From assembly GCF_011064615.1 (NCBI RefSeq), contig NZ_JAALJH010000009.1, positions 1 to 64,000 on the forward strand: a stretch of DNA of 64,000 nt, given 5' to 3'. The DNA is from Aquisphaera insulae. GTDB taxonomy: Bacteria; Planctomycetota; Planctomycetia; Isosphaerales; Isosphaeraceae. How positions within the stretch are numbered: the stretch's first letter is position 1; every line of letters begins with the position of its first letter. Made by a program: the position numbers and the translations under genes. The notes below the pieces were generated by a model. The model was not told the origin of the DNA. It saw only the letters and a program-made list of their open reading frames with translations, and did not search any database. Positions 53,048 through 64,000 of this stretch are shown piece by piece.

Positions 53048-53899
53048 ATGGAGGAGCCGCAGCAAGGTCATCCCGGGGAGTGCCTGGGGCCGCAGTGCGC
53101 GGGGATGATCCTGGACTGGCTCCGGGCCCGGGCGGGAGCGGCGCCTCCGCCCGCATCCACCGCCTCGACCGCGGCCCCGCGACAGGGCCTGCTCTGGACG
53201 GCCTCCCCCTACAGCGAGGAGTCGCCCCGGATCGCCTCCGCCGCGGAGCTTGCCGGCGCGCTCGAGCACCTGCAGTACGCCGTCTACCGGAGGTTCGAAA
53301 ACACCCTGACCCGCGCCGAGCGGATCCGGCTGGACAACTCGATCGAGAACGCCCTGTTCAAGGTGGACCGCTACCTCCACCGCGCCGGCGACGCGGAGCG
53401 TACGCCCGCCGCCGCCGAGGTCGAGGCCCTCCGCGCGACCATCAGGGAAGGCCGCGAGAAGGCGGAGCGGATGCGGACGCAGGCCCGCCGGGCCGAGCTG
53501 AAGCTGGCCCAGCTCACCAGCCTCTCGCCGGAGACGTTCGAGGAATTCGTGGCCGAGCTCTTCGAGGCCCTCGGCTACGACGTCGAGCAGACCGGAGGCT
53601 CCGGCGACGAGGGGGCGGACCTCCGCCTCCGCCGCAAGGACATGGTGGCCATCGTCCAGTGCAAGTACCACAAGCGCGGGGTCGTCGGCTCGCCGGAGCT
53701 CCAGAAGTTCCTCGGGACGGTGCATCACACCCGCAGCCACAAGGGCTTCTTCGTGACCACCAGCAGCTTCTCGCTGGCCGCGGAGAAGTTCGTCGCCGAG
53801 CATCCTATCGAGCTCATCGACGGCCCCCGCCTCGTCGAGCTCGTCCAGCACGCGATGGGCCCGGGCGCCCGCCGCGAGCCGCTCCCCGCGTGGTTCTGA
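53048..53899 (+). CDS. Mrr-like restriction endonuclease-fold protein with coiled coil
   Basis: A 283-residue protein. Residues 120-155 form a charged helix, probably coiled coil. Residues 158-270 form an Mrr_cat-type PD-(D/E)xK nuclease domain: SPETFEEFVAELFEALGYDV, GGSGDEGADL with catalytic Asp191, and IVQCKYHK with Gln204 and Lys206. Mrr enzymes cut modified or foreign DNA. No methylase, specificity subunit or helicase gene is near, and the N-terminal 115 residues are of unknown fold (helical, with QYAVYRRFENTLTRAERIR). It could act in repair or defence. GGAGG lies five bases before the ATG. Confidence 0.82.
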   Translation: MEEPQQGHPGECLGPQCAGMILDWLRARAGAAPPPASTASTAAPRQGLLWTASPYSEESPRIASAAELAGALEHLQYAVYRRFENTLTRAERIRLDNSIENALFKVDRYLHRAGDAERTPAAAEVEALRATIREGREKAERMRTQARRAELKLAQLTSLSPETFEEFVAELFEALGYDVEQTGGSGDEGADLRLRRKDMVAIVQCKYHKRGVVGSPELQKFLGTVHHTRSHKGFFVTTSSFSLAAEKFVAEHPIELIDGPRLVELVQHAMGPGARREPLPAWF

Positions 53900-54277
53900 T
53901 GCCGCCCACGCCGGGCGATCGCGGCGATGGCATGGTTCGTGCAGTGTCTTCGCCGGGTCGCGTTACGAGGCATCGGCTCGGAGGCCACTCGCGGCCGTGG
54001 GAGGACATCGACGCGGACGGATTTCCGAAGTCGTCCAACAGTTCGCCCGCCTGCCGGCGTAAGATAAGACGGCAGGAATCCGTTGCGTCGCCGAAGGCCG
54101 GACGTCATTCCCAGTTCATATACCTTCATGCGTTTCAAGCTCCACCCGGGCTCATCCCGGGGGAGAGGCTCTTCCGTCATGTTCCCGATCAAGAGAGAGG
54201 GGTTCGAGGGGTCCGAAGGCCCGGCGGAGTCAACCGCTCCGAATCACGCATCGACACCTGGCCAGGGAGGGTTTCCG
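53900..54277. other. Intergenic region, no gene supported
   Basis: A gap of 378 bases. The frame of the next small gene stays open from 54083, but its extra N-terminal part has no family-like features. No clear hairpin or promoter was recognised. Confidence 0.35.
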
Positions 54278-54517
54278 ATGTCCAGTCGCATCCAGAAGCC
54301 GGCGCTCCGCGGGCTCGAGTTACCCCCGGAGTTCGAGGATCTGGGCGGGGTGATCCGCAATGACCTGAAGGTCATCGTGTCGATCCTCGCCGACCGCGCG
54401 ACCGAACGGCTGCTGCTCTCGAAGCGGCAGTCGCAGCAGCTCAGGCGATCGCTCTGGAATAGCCTGACCGACAGCCTCAACCGCGAGATGGCCCCCCTCA
54501 CCGCCGATCACCGCTGA
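54278..54517 (+). CDS. Small protein of unknown function
   Basis: A 79-residue protein, mostly helical, with no Cys and no membrane segment. It starts MSSRIQKPALRG and continues into a charged amphipathic part (LPPEFEDLGGVIRNDLKVIV, then LLLSKRQSQQLRRSLWNSLT). AGGGAGG lies about seven bases before ATG 54278, which decides the start over ATG codons at 54128 and 54179. The flavoprotein gene follows 71 bases downstream. I know no family. Confidence 0.5.
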   Translation: MSSRIQKPALRGLELPPEFEDLGGVIRNDLKVIVSILADRATERLLLSKRQSQQLRRSLWNSLTDSLNREMAPLTADHR

Positions 54518-54588
54518 TTCCCGCCCCGACGCGCCGGTCGTCGGGCCGGGATTGCAGGGCCGCCAAACCGAACCGGAAGGCGAGACGA

Positions 54589-55278
54589 ATGGCTCGGGTG
54601 CTCCTCGGTGTGACCGGCTCTGTGGCCGCGATCCGTACCCCCGCGCTCGTGGAGGCCCTCCGCGCCTCGCACCACGACGTCCGGATCATCGCCACCGAAC
54701 CTTCGCTCTACTTCTTCGACCCCCGCGACCTGTCCCGAGGTGACGACCAATCCCCGGCGGGAGGACTCTATCGAGACCGCGACGAGTGGCCGAACGACCG
54801 CTATCATCGCGGGGATGCCGTCCTCCACATCGAGCTCCGCAACTGGGCCGAGCTCCTGGTGGTCGCGCCCCTCGACGCGAACACGCTGGGCAAATTTGCC
54901 CTGGGCCTCTCGGATAACTTCCTGACCTGCGTCTTCCGCGCCTGGGATTTCCAGCGGCCCGTCATCCTCGCGCCGGCGATGAACACCCTGATGTGGCAAA
55001 GCCCCGTGACGGCCAGGCACCTGGGCCAGATCCTCCTCGATCAGGGCCGCCTCCGGGGGCTGCCCGTCGACTGGAGCCTCGAGTCCGCCCCGGAGCACTT
55101 CGCCCGGCTGGCACCGCGGATCATCCTCATCCCGCCCCAATCCAAGCGACTGGCTTGTGGCGACATCGGCGTCGGGGCAATGGCCGAGGTCGAGGCGATC
55201 GCCGAGGTCGTCCACTCCTGGACCTCTTCAGGAGCCGAGGGAGAGCACGATCAGCAAGCACGCGTGACAAAATCTTGA
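54589..55278 (+). CDS. Stand-alone phosphopantothenoylcysteine decarboxylase, HAL3-like
   Basis: A 229-residue flavoprotein of the HFCD family. The enzyme decarboxylates phosphopantothenoylcysteine to phosphopantetheine in CoA synthesis. The FMN part begins VLLGVTGSVAAIRTPAL. The catalytic His80 lies in VLHIELRNWAELLVVAPLDA. The PxMNxxMW motif is PAMNTLMW (129-136). The catalytic Cys190 lies in RLACGDIGVGAMAE. HIELR, ANTLGKFALGLSDN and ACGD-GAMAE resemble plant and animal HAL3/PPCDC more than bacterial Dfp, which is fused to the CoaB synthetase; no CoaB domain is present. An insert of about 25 residues at 153-178 is unlike either. Other HFCD members, such as EpiD-type peptide decarboxylases, are an alternative. 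Confidence 0.82.
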   Translation: MARVLLGVTGSVAAIRTPALVEALRASHHDVRIIATEPSLYFFDPRDLSRGDDQSPAGGLYRDRDEWPNDRYHRGDAVLHIELRNWAELLVVAPLDANTLGKFALGLSDNFLTCVFRAWDFQRPVILAPAMNTLMWQSPVTARHLGQILLDQGRLRGLPVDWSLESAPEHFARLAPRIILIPPQSKRLACGDIGVGAMAEVEAIAEVVHSWTSSGAEGEHDQQARVTKS

Positions 55279-55283
55279 GCAAC

Positions 55284-55364
55284 GCCCGCGACCGCTTCGG
55301 AGCCCCGTGTACGACACGGGCACGCCCGTCCCGCTCCACCGAAGCGGCCCGGGTTGACCGGGCG
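55284..55364. ncRNA. Compact multi-stem element (candidate structured RNA or terminator)
   Basis: Three perfect helices cluster within 75 bases. The outer stem is CCGCTTCGG (55292-55300) with CCGAAGCGG (55339-55347). It encloses CCCGTGT-ACG-ACACGGG (55304-55320). GCCCGG-GTTGA-CCGGGC follows (55347-55363). It starts about 14 bases after the decarboxylase stop and ends 245 bases before lysR. The nested layout is richer than a simple terminator. Which strand is transcribed, and whether it is a real RNA, is unknown. No tRNA-like T-loop was seen. Confidence 0.35.
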
Positions 55365-55517
55365 ACCCCCGGCCCATGCCCCGAGGGCGGCCTTCCAGTC
55401 CCTCGTTCTCCTCGAATACCCGCCGCGAATCATCCATTCACGACGACTCGGATGACTCATCGGTTCGCTCACCCTCACAATCGATCACGACTTCGCCGCC
55501 GCGGGGGGACTACCCGC

Positions 55518-55548
55518 TTGACCCCGGGGACCCTGGGGCGTTTATTAT
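55518..55548 (+). promoter_or_regulatory. Candidate lysR promoter and flanking inverted repeat
   Basis: TTGACC (55518-55523) and TATTAT (55543-55548), 19 bases apart, stand out as AT-rich in GC-rich DNA, about 60 bases before the lysR start. GGCGTT (55537-55542) and AACGCC (55562-55567) flank the -10 box as an inverted repeat, a possible LysR binding site for self-control. The role is inference. Confidence 0.4.
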
Positions 55549-55607
55549 TTAGTTTTCCGATAACGCCACGACGCTAGTATCGACGAAACGGTGGTCGACG
55601 GTTTCCG

Positions 55608-56570
55608 ATGCAGTTCGAGTCCTTGAAGATCTTCTGCGATGTCGTGAGATGGGCGAGCTTCTCACGGGGGGCCGAGGAGAGTGGGATTTCCCAGTCCTCG
55701 GCCAGCCAGGCCGTGCACCAGCTCGAGGTGCGGCTGGGGGTCAAGCTCATCGATCGGTCGAGGCGGCCCCTCGTCCCGACGACGGCGGGGAAGCTCTACT
55801 ATGAGGGCTGCAAGGAGCTGGTCGGCCGATACATCGAGCTGGAGCACCGGGTCAAGTCGACGCTCGGCGAGGGGAAGGTGATCGGCACGGTGGGGGTTGC
55901 CTCGATCTACTCCGTGGGGATGCATCACATGAGCCAGTACGTCCGCGACTTCGAGGAGCGATTCCCCGAGGCGAGCGTGCGGCTCGAGTACCTCCATCCG
56001 ACGCGGGTCGTCGAGCGGGTGATCGGAGGCGGGGCCGACCTCGGCCTGATCTCCTACCCGAAGAAATGGCCGGAATTGACGGTCATCCCCTGGCGTGAGG
56101 AGGTGATGATGCTTGCGATCCACCCGTCGCACCGATTCGCCCGCCTGCCCAGGGTGGACATCCGCGAGCTGGACGGCGAGGCGTTCGTCGCCTTCGACGC
56201 GGAGCTGTCGATCCGCAAGGCGATCGATCGGACCCTCCGCCACCACGACGTCGACGTGGAAATCGTGCACGAGTTCGACAACATCGAGAACCTCAAGCGG
56301 GCCGTCGAGATCCCGGCCGGCCTCTCCATCCTGCCGGAGCCCTCGCTGGCGCGAGAGGTCCGGGCGGGGACCCTCGTCGCGGTGCCGATCTCGGGCCAGG
56401 ATCCGAAGTATCGGCTCAACCGGCCGATCGCGATCGTGCACCGCAGGAACGAAACCCTGGACATGACGGCCGCGCGGTTCCTGGAGCTCTTGACGGCCCG
56501 GGCGAGCGTGGCAACGGCCCCGGAGGCCGCGGCCCAGCCGCGTCGCGTCCGCGCCGCTTCGACTCCATGA
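55608..56570 (+). CDS. LysR-family transcriptional regulator
   Basis: A 320-residue LysR-type regulator. The N-terminal winged helix-turn-helix runs over residues 1-60 (FCDVVRWASFSRGAEESG, then ISQSSASQAVHQLEVRLG). A linker helix and a periplasmic-binding-like effector domain follow (GTVGVASIYSVGMHHM, ISYPKKWPELTVI, VEIPAGLSILPEPSLA). These regulators usually activate neighbouring genes when they bind a small ligand. It stands 252 bases upstream of gltB in the same direction. Since GltC, a LysR protein, controls glutamate synthase in Bacillus, control of gltBD is a reasonable inference. The C-terminal 25 residues are extra. Confidence 0.9.
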   Translation: MQFESLKIFCDVVRWASFSRGAEESGISQSSASQAVHQLEVRLGVKLIDRSRRPLVPTTAGKLYYEGCKELVGRYIELEHRVKSTLGEGKVIGTVGVASIYSVGMHHMSQYVRDFEERFPEASVRLEYLHPTRVVERVIGGGADLGLISYPKKWPELTVIPWREEVMMLAIHPSHRFARLPRVDIRELDGEAFVAFDAELSIRKAIDRTLRHHDVDVEIVHEFDNIENLKRAVEIPAGLSILPEPSLAREVRAGTLVAVPISGQDPKYRLNRPIAIVHRRNETLDMTAARFLELLTARASVATAPEAAAQPRRVRAASTP

Positions 56571-56722
56571 CCTCACCGCGACGGCTATCGGGCGGACCGA
56601 TCGTCGCCCGCCGGGGGTGACCTCCGGGTCTCCTCGGTCCCGACCATCCCGCTGGATACGTCCACCCCCGAACCTGAATCGACCGCGTCCGTCCGAATCG
56701 TGCAGCGGACGACGAGAAAGGC

Positions 56723-56770
56723 GAGCCCGAGATCGGGCTCCGAAGCATCGAAACGCGTCGCCCCGGCGAC
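56723..56770 (+). promoter_or_regulatory. Two hairpins in the gltB leader
   Basis: GAGCCCG-AGAT-CGGGCTC (56723-56740) and GTCGCC-CC-GGCGAC (56757-56770) are perfect stems 17 bases apart in the gap between lysR and gltB; the second lies about 50 bases before the gltB start. They may end the lysR message or control gltB. As DNA, the first palindrome could also be a regulator site. Confidence 0.4.
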
Positions 56771-56822
56771 CCGATTTGGTACACACTCGAAGGCTCTGGA
56801 TACGTGCCGAAGGACCACAATC

Positions 56823-61386
<4,564 letters not shown>

Positions 61387-61394
<8 letters not shown>

Positions 61395-62856
61395 GCCGAC
61401 CGGATTCATGGAGTACCCGAGGGAGCTCCCGACCCGCCGCCCGGTGGACGTGCGGCTGAACGACTACCTCGAGGTCTACGACCCGTTCCCCGAGGACCGG
61501 CTCCGGGCCCAGGGGGCCCGCTGCATGGACTGCGGCATCCCGTTCTGCCACCAGGGCTGCCCGCTGGGCAACCTGATCCCGGACTGGAACGACCTGGTCT
61601 ACAAGGACCACTGGCGCGCGGCCATCGACCGGCTGCACGCCACCAACAACTTCCCCGAGTTCACCGGACGGCTCTGCCCCGCCCCCTGCGAAGCCTCGTG
61701 CGTGCTGGGGATCAACAGCGACCCGGTCGCGATCAAGAAGATCGAGGAGTCGATCATCGAGCACGCCTGGGAGCAGGGCTGGGTCGCCCCCGAGCCTCCC
61801 CGGGTGAAGACCGGGAAGTCGGTCGCGGTCGTCGGCTCCGGGCCGGCGGGCCTCGCCGCCGCCCAGCAGCTCGCCAGGGCCGGCCACGCCGTCACCGTCT
61901 TCGAGCGGGCCGACCGGATCGGCGGGCTCCTCCGCTACGGGATCCCCGACTTCAAGATGGAGAAGAGGTATCTCGACCGGCGGCTCCGCCAGATGGAGAT
62001 CGAGGGGGTCGTCTTCCGCCCGGGCGTCAACGTCGGCGTCGACGTCGCCGCGGCCAAGATCCTCGCCGAGTTCGACGCCGTCTGCCTCTGCGGCGGCGCC
62101 ACCCAGCCGCGGGACCTCCCGATCGAGGGCCGCGACCTCGACGGCATCCTCTTCGCCATGGACTTCCTGACCGCCCAGAACCGGCGCGTGGCCGGCGACG
62201 GGAGCCAGCATCACGTGCACACGGCGGAAGGTAAGCACGTGATCATCATCGGCGGCGGCGACACCGGCGCCGACTGCCTGGGGACCTCCCACCGGCACGG
62301 CTGCAAGACCGTCCACCAGTTCGAGATCGTCCCCCGGCCCCCGGACGACCGGGCCCCCACCAACCCGTGGCCCCAGTGGTCGAACGTCTTCCGGGTCTCG
62401 TCCGCCCACGAGGAAGGGGGCGATCGCGTCTACTCGATCAACACCCGCCGATTCGTCGGCGAGGGGGGGCGGGTCAAGGCCCTGGAGACGATCGAGGTCG
62501 AGATGAAGGTCGAGAACGGCCGCCCCAGGTTCGTCGAGGTCCCGGGCACCGAGAAGGTCTACCCGGCCGACCTGGTCCTCCTGGCCATGGGCTTCACCGG
62601 CCCCGAGAAGAACGCCCTGCTCGAGCAGTTCGGCGTCGAGCTCGACCCGATGGGGAACGTGAAGGCGGACGCGGCCAAGCGGACGAGCGTGCCGAAGGTC
62701 TTCACGGCCGGGGACATGACCCGCGGCCAGAGCCTCATCGTCTGGGCCATCGCCGAGGGCCGTCACGCCGCCCACTCGATCGACAAGTTCCTCATGGGGG
62801 ACACCCAGCTCCCGAGCCCCCTCGATTTCGGCAACCATGCGAGGCCGTTCGCCTGA
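61387..62856 (+). CDS. gltD: Glutamate synthase, small subunit
   Basis: GltD takes electrons from NADPH and passes them through Fe-S clusters to GltB. The 489-residue product has the N-terminal cysteine-rich Fe-S domain ([20 protein letters not shown], residues 46-65, and [12 protein letters not shown]). It then has the FAD site [18 protein letters not shown] (about 147) and the NAD(P) site [15 protein letters not shown] (about 282). The C-terminal segment [20 protein letters not shown] is typical. The start is a GTG that overlaps the gltB end by eight bases, so expression is coupled. Length and motifs are normal. Confidence 0.95.
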
Positions 62857-62878
62857 TCACCCGGAGGTCGCGGACACG

Positions 62879-64000
62879 ATGCCCGGCAGCCGTCGTCAGC
62901 TCCGTCACGCCCTGGGCCTGGTGGCCTGGCTCTCCCTGGGCCTCGGCCTCTCGGGGGCGGCCCGCGCGCAGGTCGGTCCGACGTATTCGGGCCTGTTCGA
63001 CGACCCCCCGCGGACCGACCGGCTCGCCCCGGCCGATCTCGCGAACCTCGGCCGCCTGGTGGTGCTCGAAGCCACCTCCATGTATGACCACGCCCGGTCG
63101 GAGTTCCTCAATAGCCCGGCCGGCCCGCCGCTCCTCGCGGAGATTCAGGAGGTCTGGCGAGCCGGAGACGACTTCACCGCGGCCATCGCGTTCAGCCCGG
63201 ATCGGCCGAGCGGCCTCGAGGCCGGGCGGCTCGCCTATCCGGCCCTCGAGCAAGCGTATGCGAGGCTCCGGGACCGGATGGACAACACGCCCGGCGGAGG
63301 CTCATCGAGGTCGAGGAGGAATTTCCTGCAGATGACCCGGGTCATCGCCGTCATCCCCCCGCTGCTGGCCTCCTCGCCGGAGCCCCAGCCGGTGGCCGTC
63401 GCCGCGACCGATCGCGCCCGAGTGGACGAGACGGCCCGCGTCCTGGCCCAGGAAACGCGCAGCCTGCTGGCCGCGCTCGAGGCCGATGCGACCACGCCCG
63501 AGGGGCCGAAACGCGACGTCCGAAGGCTCGGCGAGCTCGCCGAGGGCTTCGCGCGGATCGCCGCCGCCGGCGCGGACGATTCGACGGTCGTCGCCGGGCT
63601 CAGGCCGCTGGCGGACGTCGCCGGGTCGCTCGATCTCGAGTTTCAGCGGCCCGCGTTCGCCGCCGGTGTCCGGGAACGATGGAGGCGGGTCCGGCGAACG
63701 GTCGATTCGCTGGCCGCGAGATTCCGGCTCCCGCGGCAGATTGTCCTCGCTCGACCCCGCCAGGACGTCCCGCTCGAAGGGGCCGTCGCGCCGATCGACG
63801 AGGCCATTCGGCGGCTCGAAGGGTGGATCGGCAACGATCCCGCGGCGAGCCGCGCCGTCCCCGTTGCGGAGGTGCCACGGGACGCGGCCGGGCGTCTCCT
63901 CGCTCGCCTGCTCCTGCTTCGCCAGGACGTGATCGGCGGACAGCCCGCCGCCGTCATCGGCAGCGACCTCGACGGCGTCGAAACCGCCCGCGTCCCGCTC
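62879..64000 (+). CDS. Secreted protein of unknown function, cut by the window end
   Basis: The frame starts at ATG 62879, has GGAGG about 11 bases upstream and runs open to the last base (374 codons, no stop), so it is partial at its 3' end. The product has a signal peptide (hydrophobic LGLVAWLSLGLGLSGAARAQ, cleaved near residue 31). The mature part is helical and rich in Ala, Arg, Leu and Glu, with no Cys in the visible part. It resembles a planctomycete exported helical protein, but I know no family. Third positions are strongly G/C, as in other real genes here. It starts 22 bases after gltD on the same strand and may share its transcript. Confidence 0.7.
   Translation, partial: MPGSRRQLRHALGLVAWLSLGLGLSGAARAQVGPTYSGLFDDPPRTDRLAPADLANLGRLVVLEATSMYDHARSEFLNSPAGPPLLAEIQEVWRAGDDFTAAIAFSPDRPSGLEAGRLAYPALEQAYARLRDRMDNTPGGGSSRSRRNFLQMTRVIAVIPPLLASSPEPQPVAVAATDRARVDETARVLAQETRSLLAALEADATTPEGPKRDVRRLGELAEGFARIAAAGADDSTVVAGLRPLADVAGSLDLEFQRPAFAAGVRERWRRVRRTVDSLAARFRLPRQIVLARPRQDVPLEGAVAPIDEAIRRLEGWIGNDPAASRAVPVAEVPRDAAGRLLARLLLLRQDVIGGQPAAVIGSDLDGVETARVPL

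Noticed and set aside
55284..55364. tRNA gene
   Set aside because: The stems do not form a cloverleaf: there is no seven-base acceptor stem with matching T-arm and no GGTTCGA-like T-loop.

Overview
The window is a high-GC bacterial chromosome segment, densely coding on both strands, with strong G/C bias at third codon positions. The gene content points to a planctomycete, most likely of the Isosphaeraceae type. Clues are a secreted FGly-type sulfatase, a DUF1080 protein, a DUF1571 lipoprotein, a Hanks kinase with a planctomycete-style N-terminal module, a PP2C phosphatase, a MEMO-family protein, an 'NAKKSTGPRT' family protein and an unusual fatty-acid-synthase-like cluster. The taxonomic call is inference from gene families; no rRNA gene is present.

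Layout. 387-2121: EF-P with an Asn where the modified Lys/Arg normally sits, then an M20 peptidase. 2257-5935: small secreted protein, M28 peptidase, beta-propeller protein. 6273-14049 (+): the most interesting block, with two FabZ-like hot-dog dehydratases around an enlarged acyl carrier protein, a ketosynthase homologue whose Cys and second His are replaced (Asp, Thr), an intact ketosynthase, a membrane-anchored alpha/beta hydrolase and a GH3-family acyl-adenylating enzyme. This looks like a dedicated lipid or polyketide pathway and not housekeeping FAS. 14275-20260 (+): DUF1571 lipoprotein, receiver-only regulator, NicO-type metal transporter, enolase-superfamily epimerase, hydrolase. 20271-26460 (-): secreted MsrB, secreted HExxH metallopeptidase, membrane-anchored Pro/Ala-rich protein, fumarase C, metallophosphoesterase. 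26572-38370 (-): Lhr helicase, sulfatase, Ser/Thr kinase and PP2C phosphatase pair, PIG-L deacetylase, hydrolase, MEMO protein. 38637-41753 (+): TPR protein, ribosomal protein S20, HhH-GPD DNA glycosylase, unknown protein. 41844-45759: accessory-looking patch with an orphan UPF0175 antitoxin-like gene, a SUKH-like plus DUF6924-like fusion, an 'NAKKSTGPRT' protein whose frame runs through dinB, DinB, and an eIF1/YciH-like factor. 45773-52864: CstA, APC permease, DUF1080 protein, nitroreductase, SGNH hydrolase, IspD. 53048-64000 (+): Mrr-like nuclease, small unknown protein, HAL3-like phosphopantothenoylcysteine decarboxylase, LysR regulator, gltB, gltD and a truncated secreted protein leaving the window.

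Non-coding structure. Five of the six convergent gene junctions carry GC-rich hairpins without a T-tract, which suggests the local style of transcription end. Structured leaders precede efp, rpsT and gltB, and a compact three-stem element lies between the decarboxylase and lysR genes. I saw no tRNA, rRNA, CRISPR array, insertion sequence or integrase.
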